A stretch of 64,000 nt of DNA from Streptomyces flavofungini (GTDB lineage Bacteria; Actinomycetota; Actinomycetes; Streptomycetales; Streptomycetaceae): the NCBI RefSeq assembly GCF_014650815.1, contig NZ_BMVR01000001.1, positions 62,001-126,000 on the forward strand, read 5' to 3'. Below are positions 35,431-43,022 of the stretch, in pieces (the first letter of the stretch is position 1; each line of letters starts with the position of its first letter). Below the pieces are notes generated by a model. The model saw only the letters and a program-made list of their open reading frames with translations. It had not been told where the DNA came from and ran no database searches. Position numbers and translations under genes: made by a program.

Positions 35431-36480
35431 ATGACCGTGGTCGCGCTGTTCGCGCTCGACGGGGTGCCCGCGCCCCAGCTCAGCACCCCGGCGCTGCTGT
35501 TCGGCGCGGCCTCGCGCACGTTCTACCGCCGCCCGCCGTACGAGCTGCGGGTGTGCGCCGCGCAGGGCACGATCGCCACCGCTCCGCCCGGCCCACTCCG
35601 CATCACGCCGGAGCGGGGCCTGGACGGCTTGGCGGACGCGGGGACGGTGCTCGTGACGGGGTACGGCGACTGCCCGGGCCCGCCTCCCCCCGACGTGCTC
35701 GACGCACTGCGCGCCGCCGCCGACCGCGGCGCCCGGGTCGCGACGATCGGCACCGGCACCTTCGCCCTCGCGGCAACCGGCCTCCTCGACGGCCGCCGCG
35801 CCACGACGGCCTGGTCCCACGCGCCCGAACTGGCCCGCCGCCACCCCCGGATCGAGGTCGAACTCGCCGACTGGCCGGTCGCCGACGGCCAGTTCCTCAC
35901 CTCCGCGGGCGTGCTCGGCGGCAAGGACGTCTGCGTACGGATCATCGAAGAGGACCACGGCAAGGAGGCCGCGCTGGAGGCCGACCGCCAACTCTTCCTG
36001 ATGCTCCCGAACCCGTCCGACGCCCTGAGAGCCACATCCCCCACACCCCACGCACCCCACGCACCCCACGCACCCGCCACCGAACCACCGTCCGAGAACT
36101 CACCGCCCCCCGAACCCACCCCACTCACCCCCCTCACCCCCACCACGACCTGGCTGGAGTCCAACCTCCACCGCCCCCTGACGCTCACGGACATCGCGGC
36201 CCACGCGAACACCAGCGTCCGCAGCCTCAACCGGAGCTTCCGCGTCCACACGGGCCTCACCCCGCTCCAGTACCTCCTGCGTGCCCGCGTACGCCACGCC
36301 CAGTGGCTCCTGGAACACACCGACACCCCCGTGGAGCAGATCCCGACCCGCACCGGCCTCGGCACCCCCGCGAACCTCCGCCACCACTTCCAACGCCTCA
36401 ACGGCACCACGCCCACCGCGTACCGAACGGCGTTCCGCACCCTGGTGGCCCTGTTCGCCCCACCGCCCGCACCGAAGTAG
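35431..36480 (+). CDS. GlxA-type AraC regulator, paralogue of 33385-34338
   Basis: The 349-residue protein aligns along its length with the other GlxA regulator (VVALFALDGVPAPQLSTPALL, DGRRATTAWSHAPELARRHP, RPLTLTDIAAHANTSVRSLNRSFRVHTGLTPLQYLLRARV). The DJ-1-like domain again lacks the elbow cysteine (ATIGTGTFALA). Between the domains is a Pro-rich linker, HAPHAPHAPA..., encoded by a 9-base tandem repeat. The second helix-turn-helix (IPTRTGLGTPANLRHHF) is more diverged. It is divergent from the protease gene with 151 bp between starts. Confidence 0.88.
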   Translation: MTVVALFALDGVPAPQLSTPALLFGAASRTFYRRPPYELRVCAAQGTIATAPPGPLRITPERGLDGLADAGTVLVTGYGDCPGPPPPDVLDALRAAADRGARVATIGTGTFALAATGLLDGRRATTAWSHAPELARRHPRIEVELADWPVADGQFLTSAGVLGGKDVCVRIIEEDHGKEAALEADRQLFLMLPNPSDALRATSPTPHAPHAPHAPATEPPSENSPPPEPTPLTPLTPTTTWLESNLHRPLTLTDIAAHANTSVRSLNRSFRVHTGLTPLQYLLRARVRHAQWLLEHTDTPVEQIPTRTGLGTPANLRHHFQRLNGTTPTAYRTAFRTLVALFAPPPAPK

Positions 36481-36581
36481 CACCCACCGCGGCGTCCGTA
36501 CGGCGCTTCACGGTTCCCGCCCGATCACACTCCCCGCGCCGCTACGCTCCGGGCCCTCAACACCCGCCCCCGGGGGGACCC

Positions 36582-36815
36582 ATGCGCCGCTCGACCATCT
36601 TCATCCCCGCCTCCACCCTCACCATCGCCGCAGGCATCACCGGCCTCGTCCTCTGGCTGAACCACTCCTCGTACGAGGACCGCGTCGAGAACTGCGCCCA
36701 AGCACTGGAGAAGCAGCACGCCGAGGGCGGCGAGGGCCGACCGGACCCGTGCGACCGGGTCAAGAAGAACGACTACACCGCACTCGTCGCCGACGCCGAA
36801 GGCCCCCAGCCCTGA
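36582..36815 (+). CDS. Small single-pass membrane protein
   Basis: This 77-residue protein has a membrane segment near 8-26 (IPASTLTIAAGITGLVLWL) and an acidic outside part with two cysteines (ENCAQ, DPCDR). A strong GGGGGG ribosome-binding site precedes the ATG. I know no family. Its last eight codons and stop lie in a sequence copied from the tRNA-Val terminator region, so the C-terminus may have been created by that duplication. Confidence 0.55.
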   Translation: MRRSTIFIPASTLTIAAGITGLVLWLNHSSYEDRVENCAQALEKQHAEGGEGRPDPCDRVKKNDYTALVADAEGPQP

Positions 36816-36896
36816 TCGCCTGGGGGCCTGCGTACGGGGTGGGCGCCCTGCACGTTCGATCTGCGTCCGTACCACGGCAGAGCCATCGCTCCTGAC
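36793..36896. repeat. Decayed copy of the tRNA-Val 3' end and its terminator
   Basis: Bases 36793-36846 match 37333-37386 at 47 of 54 positions: a terminator hairpin (arms AGGCCCCCAG 36800-36809 and CTGGGGGCCT 36820-36829) followed by GGGTGGGCGC, the end of the tRNA. Beyond this, similarity to the tRNA is patchy (TTCGAT, GGCAGAGCC, CTCCTGA at the expected order). It reads as a degenerate tRNA copy on the minus strand or an attachment-site scar. Confidence 0.55.
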
Positions 36897-36897
36897 G

Positions 36898-37167
36898 TCA
36901 GGCGTTGACTCGCTCCTGCAGACGGACGGTCACGGTGTCCCCTTCCTCCTTGCCGATCGCCTTGCGCACTTCCGCCTTCACGGGCAGCTTGTGCGTCCCG
37001 TCCCCCAGGGCCATGAACGAACTTTGGAACGGATGACCGTCGATCGTGCCCCGGATCTTCACCAGGCCGCGGGTGCCGAAGAACTTGGCCGACTCGGGCC
37101 ACACGACGTAGGTCCAGCCGCCCTTGTCCGGGCTCTTCTGCAGGGTTGCGGTGAACTGCTTGTCCAT
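36898..37167 (-). CDS. DUF1905 protein
   Basis: The 89-residue protein matches DUF1905: [64 protein letters not shown] and [10 protein letters not shown]. The domain is a small beta barrel, often fused to a YdeI-like domain; its function is unknown. The ATG at 37167 directly follows a GTG codon that is also in frame. It lies between the two copies of the tRNA terminator repeat. Confidence 0.88.
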   Translation of the reverse strand: MDKQFTATLQKSPDKGGWTYVVWPESAKFFGTRGLVKIRGTIDGHPFQSSFMALGDGTHKLPVKAEVRKAIGKEEGDTVTVRLQERVNA

Positions 37168-37183
37168 CACGGATACCGCCTGT

Positions 37184-37267
37184 TCAGGAGTACTCGATGG
37201 TCTTCTGCCGGTCGGTGACGGGAATCCCGACCGCGGCCACCTGTGTGATGCGGGTGGTCTTGCTCAT
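37184..37267 (-). pseudogene. Truncated VOC/glyoxalase-family gene
   Basis: The ATG at 37267 opens a 27-codon frame, [20 protein letters not shown]..., which is the first beta-alpha unit of a VOC protein (V-x-x-V-G-I-P-V-T-D). It stops right after TIEYS, where the family continues with a long second half. DUF1905 follows 17 bases later on the same strand. I read it as a gene with its 3' part deleted; a leader peptide is the alternative. Confidence 0.55.
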
Positions 37268-37338
37268 CCCGTGCCTCCGCTTCCTCGGTATTCGCAAGGT
37301 AAGACGGAGGCAGGCGGGGAAACTCATCGTCCGAACGC

Positions 37339-37374
37339 CGAAGACCCCCGGCCCTGATCGGCTGGGGGTCTTCG
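37339..37374 (-). terminator. Terminator of the tRNA-Val gene
   Basis: CGAAGACCCCC (37339-37349) pairs with GGGGGTCTTCG (37364-37374). It lies 8 bases past the 3' end of the minus-strand tRNA. Compared with the copy at 36800, at least one stem pair (A-T versus G-C) has changed on both sides. Confidence 0.8.
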
Positions 37375-37381
37375 TTCCGGG

Positions 37382-37453
37382 TGGGCGCGGACGGTTTCGA
37401 ACCGCCGACATCTGCCTTGTAAGGGCAGCGCTCTACCCCTGAGCTACGCGCCC
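37382..37453 (-). tRNA. tRNA-Val (anticodon TAC)
   Basis: On the minus strand the sequence folds as a cloverleaf: acceptor GGGCGCG/CGCGCCC, D-arm GCTC...GAGC, anticodon stem CTGCC/GGCAG around loop CTTACAA (anticodon TAC, reading GTA), a five-base variable loop, and T-arm GGCGG-TTCGAAA-CCGTC. The discriminator is A and CCA is not fully encoded, as is usual in streptomycetes. It is 72 nt long. Confidence 0.95.
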
Positions 37454-37656
37454 GGAATGTTCCGACAGCCTACCTTGCCGGTGGGGCGGCCCCGCAAACC
37501 CCTGTCGGGGGTGGGGACAGAGGTCCCCGGTGGTGCGGGGGCTAGCCCCACCTCGGATTCGGTGGTGGTCCGGATCCCCTTGGCGCGCGCGGCTTCGTAC
37601 GGTCGTCCTGTGCTTGCGGCAGGGGCTGTGGGCCGGTGGAACAAAGGGAGAGAGTC

Positions 37657-38487
37657 ATGGCCGTCCGCAGTCGTCGTCCGCGGCAGGAGCCGAGTTCGCG
37701 GGGGATCCGGGTGCTGGTCGCGGTGGGGACGACGGCCGCTGCCGTCGGGCTCGTCGCGGCGTGCGGGGCGGATGCCTCGGACGACTCCGATCCGGAGCAG
37801 CGGTCGTTCGCGCTGTCGGGGCGGACCCTCACGGTGGATTCGGACGACTCGGCCGTGGAGTTGGCCGTCAGCGGGGACGCGGACGCCGAGGACGTGCGCG
37901 TGACCCGGTGGTTCGACGGGCGGACCGTGCTCGGGAAGAGCCCGAAGGTCACGTGGAAGATGGACGGGGACCGGCTCATCTTCCGGGTCAAGTGCAGCGG
38001 TGTCATCAGCAACTGCTCCGCCAGGCATCGCGTCGTCGTGCCCCGCGGCACCGCCGTGAACGTGCTCAACAAGGATGGTTCGGTGACGGCCACCGGGTTC
38101 CGGGAGCCGCTGAAGGTGCGTACGGCCGACGGGTCCGTGAACCTGCGCGACGTCAGCGGACCGCTCGACCTGCGCAGCGGCGACGGGTCCGTCCGCGCCG
38201 TCGGCGTCACCTCGAAGCGCGTCACCGCCAGCTCCCAGGACGGCTCCGTGCGCCTCGACCTGTCCGCCGCCCCCGACCGGCTCCGGGCCCGCAGCCAGGA
38301 CGGGTCCGTGGACATCGCCCTGCCGGTGCGGGAGGGGGGCAAGGGCGGTGGGGCCGCCGCCTATCGGGTCGACACGAAGACGGTCGACGGTGGCACCGAC
38401 GTCAGCGTTCCCCGTGACGCCCGCAGCCCGCACCACGTGTCCGTGCGGAGCGCCGACGGCAACGTCACAGTGCGCAGCGCGAACTGA
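37657..38487 (+). CDS. DUF4097-type beta-helix lipoprotein
   Basis: This 276-residue protein has a lipoprotein signal with lipobox LVAAC (Cys near 37). A right-handed beta-helix-like domain follows, made of repeats centred on DGSV (NKDGSVTATG, TADGSVNLRD, GDGSVRAVG, SQDGSVRLDL, SQDGSVDIAL). This is the DUF4097 (putative adhesin) family. It should sit on the outer face of the membrane; the binding partner is unknown. GGGAGAGAG before ATG 37657 decides the start. Confidence 0.85.
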   Translation: MAVRSRRPRQEPSSRGIRVLVAVGTTAAAVGLVAACGADASDDSDPEQRSFALSGRTLTVDSDDSAVELAVSGDADAEDVRVTRWFDGRTVLGKSPKVTWKMDGDRLIFRVKCSGVISNCSARHRVVVPRGTAVNVLNKDGSVTATGFREPLKVRTADGSVNLRDVSGPLDLRSGDGSVRAVGVTSKRVTASSQDGSVRLDLSAAPDRLRARSQDGSVDIALPVREGGKGGGAAAYRVDTKTVDGGTDVSVPRDARSPHHVSVRSADGNVTVRSAN

Positions 38488-38558
38488 CCGGCCCGTGTGT
38501 TCGTCCCTAACCGGTGGGAGAATGAACCGGGCAGGGCGAACAGCACGGGAGAGGGACA

Positions 38559-40019
38559 GTGACGGCGACACCTCCGCGGCCGTACCCAAGGGACAGATGG
38601 ACGTCGTCGGCGGTGTCCGCCGCGGATGCCGTCGCCTCGCGCTGCGGCGCCGCGGCCGGTGCCCGTGGGCGGCAGCGGCAGTCGCGGCCGGGCGGGCGCG
38701 CCGTCCGCGACACCCTCGCCCTCGTCCTCCTGCCCCTCCCCCTGCTCGCCGCCACCCTCCCCGCGGCCTTCGCCGGAGGCGGTACGCGGCGCTGGTTCGG
38801 CGGCCGCGGCGAGAGCGTACGGGCCGAGGCGCAGGCCGCGAAGGACGCCGCCGCGGCCGCGTTCTACGAGCTGGACAGCGCCCAACGCGACCTGCGGATC
38901 TCCATCGAGACGATCGCGGCCGTGGACTCCTCCCCGGCCGCCCGCAAGGCCGCCGCCGACTTCGAGGCGTTCGGGCGGCGCATCGACGAGGTGAGCCACC
39001 AGTACATCACCGCCGTCGACGCGCACGACCTCGACCGCGACGACCTGGAGGCGTCCGCCGCCGCCCGGGCCCGCGCCGAGCTGACGCAGGCCAAGGACGC
39101 GCTCGGCAACGCCAAGACCGACCTGGACCGGTTCTCGCAGGGCCTCTCCCCGCTGCTCGACAAGGCCGAGACCCAACTGGCGCGCCTGGCCCCGGCCGTG
39201 GAGCGCGCCCGGCAGACGCTGCTCGCCGCGAGCAACGCCCTGGACGCGGTGCGGACCGCGGGCCTGAAGGCCGACGACCTGGCGGGCCGCCTCGCCGCGC
39301 TCGCCCCCGAACTGACCAAGCTGAACCAGGGCGCCGGGCAGCACGGCGTCGCCGACACCCTGCAGCGCGCCGACCGTGTCGTGCGGGACGCCGAAGCCGT
39401 GCGCGCCGAGGCCGAGCGGCTGCCGGAGCGGGCCCGCGAGATCGACCGGCGGCTGGTGTCGCTGCGGACCCGCGCGCAGGCCCTGACCACCCGCAGCGAG
39501 CAGGTCCAGCCGATCCTCAGCGAGCTGCGGCGCCGGTTCACGGCCGCCTGCTGGCAGGACCTGCAGCGGGTTCCGCAACAGGCCGACGAGAACGTGCGGC
39601 AGGCCGAGAGCAGGCTGAAAGAGGCCCAGCGGGCCCGCGAGGACCAGCGCTGGCCGGACGCCACGGCCCTGCTCTCCACCGTACGGGCGCTCCTGAACTC
39701 CACCGACGAGGCCGTGTCCGCCGCCGGTGACCGGCTGCGCCGCCTGAACGCCGTGTCGAAGGACCCGCAGGCGGAGATCGACCGCACCCGCTTCGCCGTC
39801 CGCGACGCCCAGCGCCTGGCCATGGCGGGCCGCCAGAAGCCCGACCCGCAGCACGCCCGCCCCCTCGACGACTCGGTGGCCCGCCTGGACCGCGCGATCG
39901 CCGCCCTGGAGGGCCGCCACCCCGACTACTGGCACTTCCTCACCGAGATGGAGGGGGTACGGACGACGGTGGCGCGGGTGGTCGCGCAGATCCGGGAGGA
40001 GCGGGGCCAGGGGGCCTAG
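38559..40019 (+). CDS. Membrane-anchored coiled-coil protein, conserved hypothetical
   Basis: The 486-residue protein has an Arg-rich N-terminus, a hydrophobic segment near 52-72 (LALVLLPLPLLAATLPAAFAG), and then about 400 residues of long charged helices rich in Ala, Arg, Glu and Leu (AQAAKDAAAAAFYELDSAQRDL and onwards) that predict coiled coil. TPM/Psb32-like proteins of streptomycetes have such tails, but the TPM domain itself is not evident here. The GTG start follows GGGAGAGGG. It is probably a structural or scaffolding protein. Confidence 0.65.
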   Translation: MTATPPRPYPRDRWTSSAVSAADAVASRCGAAAGARGRQRQSRPGGRAVRDTLALVLLPLPLLAATLPAAFAGGGTRRWFGGRGESVRAEAQAAKDAAAAAFYELDSAQRDLRISIETIAAVDSSPAARKAAADFEAFGRRIDEVSHQYITAVDAHDLDRDDLEASAAARARAELTQAKDALGNAKTDLDRFSQGLSPLLDKAETQLARLAPAVERARQTLLAASNALDAVRTAGLKADDLAGRLAALAPELTKLNQGAGQHGVADTLQRADRVVRDAEAVRAEAERLPERAREIDRRLVSLRTRAQALTTRSEQVQPILSELRRRFTAACWQDLQRVPQQADENVRQAESRLKEAQRAREDQRWPDATALLSTVRALLNSTDEAVSAAGDRLRRLNAVSKDPQAEIDRTRFAVRDAQRLAMAGRQKPDPQHARPLDDSVARLDRAIAALEGRHPDYWHFLTEMEGVRTTVARVVAQIREERGQGA

Positions 40020-40147
40020 GGCCTGGCCCCGGGCCCCGTTGTGCCGGGAACCCGCTGGACAGTGGGCTTCTTGTTGGCGGTCGGGCGTCCCCGGGCGGAT
40101 CCTGGAAGTACGAAGGACGGGCCGCCGCGCGCATCAGGGAGGCGGAC

Positions 40148-40669
40148 ATGGCCACGCACATGCTTCACCCGGGCCCCCGGTCCAAGGACCACCGGCACCA
40201 CGTCACCCTCGACGAGCACCTGCCCGTCGACCACCGGCTGAGCCGGGTCTACCGCTTCGGCGCCGGACTGATGGGTCTGGTCCTGCTCGCGTTCGGCATC
40301 CTCGGCCTGATCGACAAGATCGGCTTCTTCGACACCCGCGGCGACACCGTCGCGGGCCTGAACACCAACGGGGCGCTGAGCGTCCTGTCGATCGGCGTCG
40401 GGCTGCTGCTCTTCGCCGGGATGGTGATCGGCGGCAACTTCGCGTCGACGCTGAACATGGTCCTCGGCATCGCGTTCATCCTCAGCGGCTTCGTGAATCT
40501 CGCCCTCCTGGAGACCAGCCTCAACTTCCTCGCGTTCCGCATCCAGAACGTGCTGTTCAGCTTTGTGGTGGGCGTGCTGCTGATGTTCTTCGGGATGTAC
40601 GGACGCGTCAGCGCGACGCTGCCGCACGACAACCCGTACTGGAAGGCCCGGCATCCGGACCGAGGCTGA
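40148..40669 (+). CDS. DUF4383 membrane protein
   Basis: The 173-residue protein has a His-rich cytoplasmic start and four membrane segments with family features (RVYRFGAGLMGLVLLAFGILGLI, NTNGALSVLSIGVGLLLFAGMVIGG, NMVLGIAFILSGFVNLAL, NVLFSFVVGVLLMFFGMYGR). DUF4383 proteins are small integral membrane proteins of unknown function, common in actinobacteria. GGGAGG lies seven bases upstream of the ATG. Confidence 0.85.
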   Translation: MATHMLHPGPRSKDHRHHVTLDEHLPVDHRLSRVYRFGAGLMGLVLLAFGILGLIDKIGFFDTRGDTVAGLNTNGALSVLSIGVGLLLFAGMVIGGNFASTLNMVLGIAFILSGFVNLALLETSLNFLAFRIQNVLFSFVVGVLLMFFGMYGRVSATLPHDNPYWKARHPDRG

Positions 40670-40688
40670 TACGCCTGGTGAGTGCGTA

Positions 40689-40778
40689 CGCCTGGGGCGC
40701 TGAAGTGCGCCTGGGGCGCTGAAGTACGTCGGGGTGGTGGAGTACGTCGGGGTGGTGGAGTACGTCGGGGTGGTGGAG
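40689..40778. repeat. Two adjacent short tandem repeats
   Basis: First, a 19-base unit, CGCCTGGGGCGCTGAAGT plus one base, occurs twice (about 40690-40727). Then an 18-base unit, TACGTCGGGGTGGTGGAG, occurs three times exactly (40725-40742, 40743-40760, 40761-40778). They lie in the non-coding leader of the aldolase gene. Confidence 0.85.
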
Positions 40779-40864
40779 TGTGCCCAGGGCTGGAGTGCGC
40801 CGGGGGCACCGAGCTCCCTCGGGGGCGCAGACGCGCGCCGGAGGCGCTGTGCGAGCCTGGGGCC

Positions 40865-41488
40865 ATGGTCGACTTCATGCGGGATCTGCGGGCGCGGCGG
40901 CTCGTCGCCATCGTGCGCGGCACGGACGCGGAGGCCTCGTTCCGTACGGTCATGACGCTCGTCGCGTCCGGTGTGCCCCTGGTCGAGGTGTCCCTGAGCG
41001 GCACCGACGCGCTGGGCGTGCTACGGCGGGCGCGGGCCGAGCTCGGGCCGGAGGCGTGGCTGGGCGCGGGCACGGTGCTCACGGCGGACGACGCGGGGCG
41101 GGCGGTCGACGCGGGCGCGAACCTCGTGGTGACGCCGGGCCTCGGGCCGGGCGTGGACGCCGCCGTCGGGCGGGGGCTGCCCGTGCTCGCGGGGGTCCTC
41201 ACACCGACGGACGTGATCGCGGCCCAGGCCGCGGGCGCGACCGCCCTCAAGATCTTTCCGGCGTCGGCGGTGGGCGGGCCCGCCTATCTGAAGGCGTTGC
41301 GCGGGCCGTTCCCCGACCTGCCGTTCGTGCCGGTCGGCGGCGTGGACGCGGCGGCCGCGGCCGCGTATCTGGCGCTCGGCGCGGTCGGCGTCGGCGTCGG
41401 CTCACCACTGGTCGGTGACGCGGCGGACGGCGGGGACCTGGGGGCGCTGCGGGCGCGGGCGGCGCGGTTCGTGGCGGTGTGCGGGTGA
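40865..41488 (+). CDS. eda: 2-keto-3-deoxy-6-phosphogluconate / 4-hydroxy-2-oxoglutarate aldolase
   Basis: The 207-residue class I aldolase has a TIM-barrel with family motifs LVAIVRGTD, the catalytic glutamate in GVPLVEVSLSG, GAGTVLTADDA, and the Schiff-base lysine in ATALKIFPASAVGGPAYLKAL, then PVGGVDAAAAAAYLALGAVGVGVGS. It splits KDPG into pyruvate and glyceraldehyde-3-phosphate as the end of hexuronate or Entner-Doudoroff-like sugar-acid degradation. Usually the glutamate lies in E-[IV]-T; here it is E-V-S. The following PfkB kinase overlaps its stop, forming a KDG kinase-aldolase pair. ATG 40877 is an alternative start. Confidence 0.85.
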   Translation: MVDFMRDLRARRLVAIVRGTDAEASFRTVMTLVASGVPLVEVSLSGTDALGVLRRARAELGPEAWLGAGTVLTADDAGRAVDAGANLVVTPGLGPGVDAAVGRGLPVLAGVLTPTDVIAAQAAGATALKIFPASAVGGPAYLKALRGPFPDLPFVPVGGVDAAAAAAYLALGAVGVGVGSPLVGDAADGGDLGALRARAARFVAVCG

Positions 41489-42585
41489 GCGCCGACCGGG
41501 GGCGGGCGGACGTCGCCGACCGGGGGCAGGCGGACGTCGCCGACCGGGGGCAGGCGGACGTCGCCGACCGGGGGCAGGCGGACGTCGCCGACCGGGGGCA
41601 GGCGGACGTCGCCGACCGGGGGCAGGCGGACGTTCTCACCTTCGGCGAGAGCATGGTCGCCCTGCGCGGGGACGGGCCGCTGAAGCTGGGCGGGACGATG
41701 GCCGTGTCGGTCGCCGGGGCCGAGTCGAACGTCGCCATCGGCCTGGCGCGGCTCGGGCACACCGTCCGGTGGACGGGGGCCGTCGGTGCCGACGAGGCCG
41801 GGGAGTTGGTGCTGCGCACGCTGCGGGCCGAGGGGGTGGACGTCTCCGGCGCGGGGCGGGACGCGGGGGCGCCCACCGGGCTGCTGCTCTTCGAGCCGCG
41901 GCTGCCCGAGGTGACGCGGGTGCACTACTACCGGGCCGGGTCGGCCGGGTCGCGGCTCGGACCCGACGCCGTGGAGCGGGCCTTCGGGGACGGCGCGCCG
42001 CCTCGGGTGCTGCATCTGAGCGGGATCACCCCGGCGTTGGGGGCGAGGCCGCGGGCCGCGTGCGAGCGGGCGCTGCGGCTTGCGCGGGAGCACTCCGCGC
42101 AGGTGTGCCTCGACGTCAACTTCCGGTCCCGGCTGTGGAGTCGCGAGGACGCGGGGGCTGTGCTGCGGGACTGGGTCCCGTACGTCGACGTCCTCGTCGC
42201 CTCCGACGACGAGGTGCCGCTGTGCCTGCCGCCCGCCGAGGACGCTTCGCGTGAACTCGCCGACCAGGCGGAGGTGTTGCTCGGCCTCGGGGTCCGCGAG
42301 GTCGTCGTCAAGCTCGGTTCTCTTGGGGCCACCGCCTACACCGAGGGCGGGGAACTCCACTGTCCCGCGCGGGTGGTGCGGGCTGTGGACGCCGTGGGGG
42401 CGGGGGACGCCTTTGTCGCCGGGTACCTGTCCGCGTTGCTCGACGGGGCGGACGTGGCCGGGCGGCTCGGGCGGGGGGTCACCACGGGGGCGTTCGCCGT
42501 GGCCTCTCGGGGGGATTGGGAGGGGGCACCCACTCGGGGGGAGTTGGAGATGCTGGAGGGCGGGGACGGGGCCGTGCTGCGCTAG
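41485..42585 (+). CDS. PfkB-family sugar kinase, 2-keto-3-deoxygluconate kinase-like, with repeat N-terminus
   Basis: The 366-residue protein begins with six ADRG[QR]ADV repeats (residues 3-50) and then a normal PfkB fold. This includes LTFGESMVALRGDG, AESNVAIGLARLG, and the PfkB signature 2 with catalytic aspartate in DAVGAGDAFVAGYLSALL. It should phosphorylate KDG to KDPG, the substrate of the upstream aldolase. The GTG at 41485 overlaps the aldolase stop (GTGA). Homologues normally start just before LTFGE, so the repeats are an expansion added to the N-terminus. Their nearly identical copies show recent slippage or recombination. Confidence 0.88.
   Translation: MSADRGRADVADRGQADVADRGQADVADRGQADVADRGQADVADRGQADVLTFGESMVALRGDGPLKLGGTMAVSVAGAESNVAIGLARLGHTVRWTGAVGADEAGELVLRTLRAEGVDVSGAGRDAGAPTGLLLFEPRLPEVTRVHYYRAGSAGSRLGPDAVERAFGDGAPPRVLHLSGITPALGARPRAACERALRLAREHSAQVCLDVNFRSRLWSREDAGAVLRDWVPYVDVLVASDDEVPLCLPPAEDASRELADQAEVLLGLGVREVVVKLGSLGATAYTEGGELHCPARVVRAVDAVGAGDAFVAGYLSALLDGADVAGRLGRGVTTGAFAVASRGDWEGAPTRGELEMLEGGDGAVLR
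41491..41634 (+). repeat. 24-bp tandem repeat, six units, in the kinase 5' coding region
   Basis: Six head-to-tail units of GCCGACCGGGGGCAGGCGGACGTC-type sequence (positions 41491-41514, then every 24 bases to 41634) differ only at one base in unit 1 and one in unit 6. The length is a multiple of three, so each unit encodes ADRGQADV. Confidence 0.95.
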
Positions 42586-42654
42586 AGGCGGGGGCATCGG
42601 CCCCGGCGCGGGCGCGTCGGCCCCGGTCCGGCGCATCAGCCCCGGTCCAGCCCG

Positions 42655-42870
42655 TCAGCCGCAGCAGCCGCCCCCGCAGCAGCCGCCTCCGCCTGCGGCG
42701 GGTGCCGGTGCTTGTGCCGAGGCCGTGCCCGCCACCGCCACCGTCGAGAGGAGCTTCACCGTGTCCTCGTGGCCGGAGGGGCAGGTGGCCGGGGCGGCGG
42801 AGTCCGCCATGGGGCGGGTCAGCTCGAAGGTGGTGTCGCAGGGGCGGCAGCGGTACTCGTAGCGGGGCAT
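42655..42870 (-). CDS. FmdB-family zinc-ribbon protein
   Basis: This 71-residue protein starts MPRYEYRCRPCDTTFELTRPM, the FmdB zinc-ribbon signature, with the second cysteine pair reduced to CPSGH (Cys and His). The tail after an Ala/Pro linker is GGGGCCGGGCCG, a cysteine-rich end seen in several actinobacterial FmdB proteins that could bind metal. Its role is unknown; FmdB was first linked to formamidase operons. The first 60 bp downstream hold only C/G-rich repeats. Confidence 0.88.
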   Translation of the reverse strand: MPRYEYRCRPCDTTFELTRPMADSAAPATCPSGHEDTVKLLSTVAVAGTASAQAPAPAAGGGGCCGGGCCG

Positions 42871-42954
42871 GGGGACAGGGTACGGGGGTGGGGCGCCGTG
42901 ACGGGGAGGGGTCGCCCGGCACCGGGGTCCGCCCCCTGCCCACAGAGCGGACCA

Positions 42955-43014
42955 GGGCCTGTCCGACGGGTCGCCGCGCCGCCGCGCCGCCGCGCCGCCC
43001 CGTCGGACAGGCCC
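42955..43014 (-). terminator. Terminator after the ter metabolite operon
   Basis: GGGCCTGTCCGACGGG (42955-42970) and CCCGTCGGACAGGCCC (42999-43014) form a perfect 16-bp stem. The 28-base loop is made of CGCCGCGC repeats. It begins 8 bases after the HAD gene end on the minus strand. Confidence 0.85.
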
Positions 43015-43022
43015 CAGAGGGC

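Noticed and set aside
36838..36897. A second functional tRNA gene
   Set aside because: Only the 3' end and terminator are well kept; the stems no longer pair, so at most it is a remnant.
40725..40778. Repeat coding region extending the aldolase upstream
   Set aside because: The frame is open, but the repeated YVGVVE codons have no counterpart in the family and the aldolase fold starts after ATG 40865.
41491..41634. Possible CRISPR array
   Set aside because: The units are contiguous with no spacers and are translated in frame; no cas genes are present.
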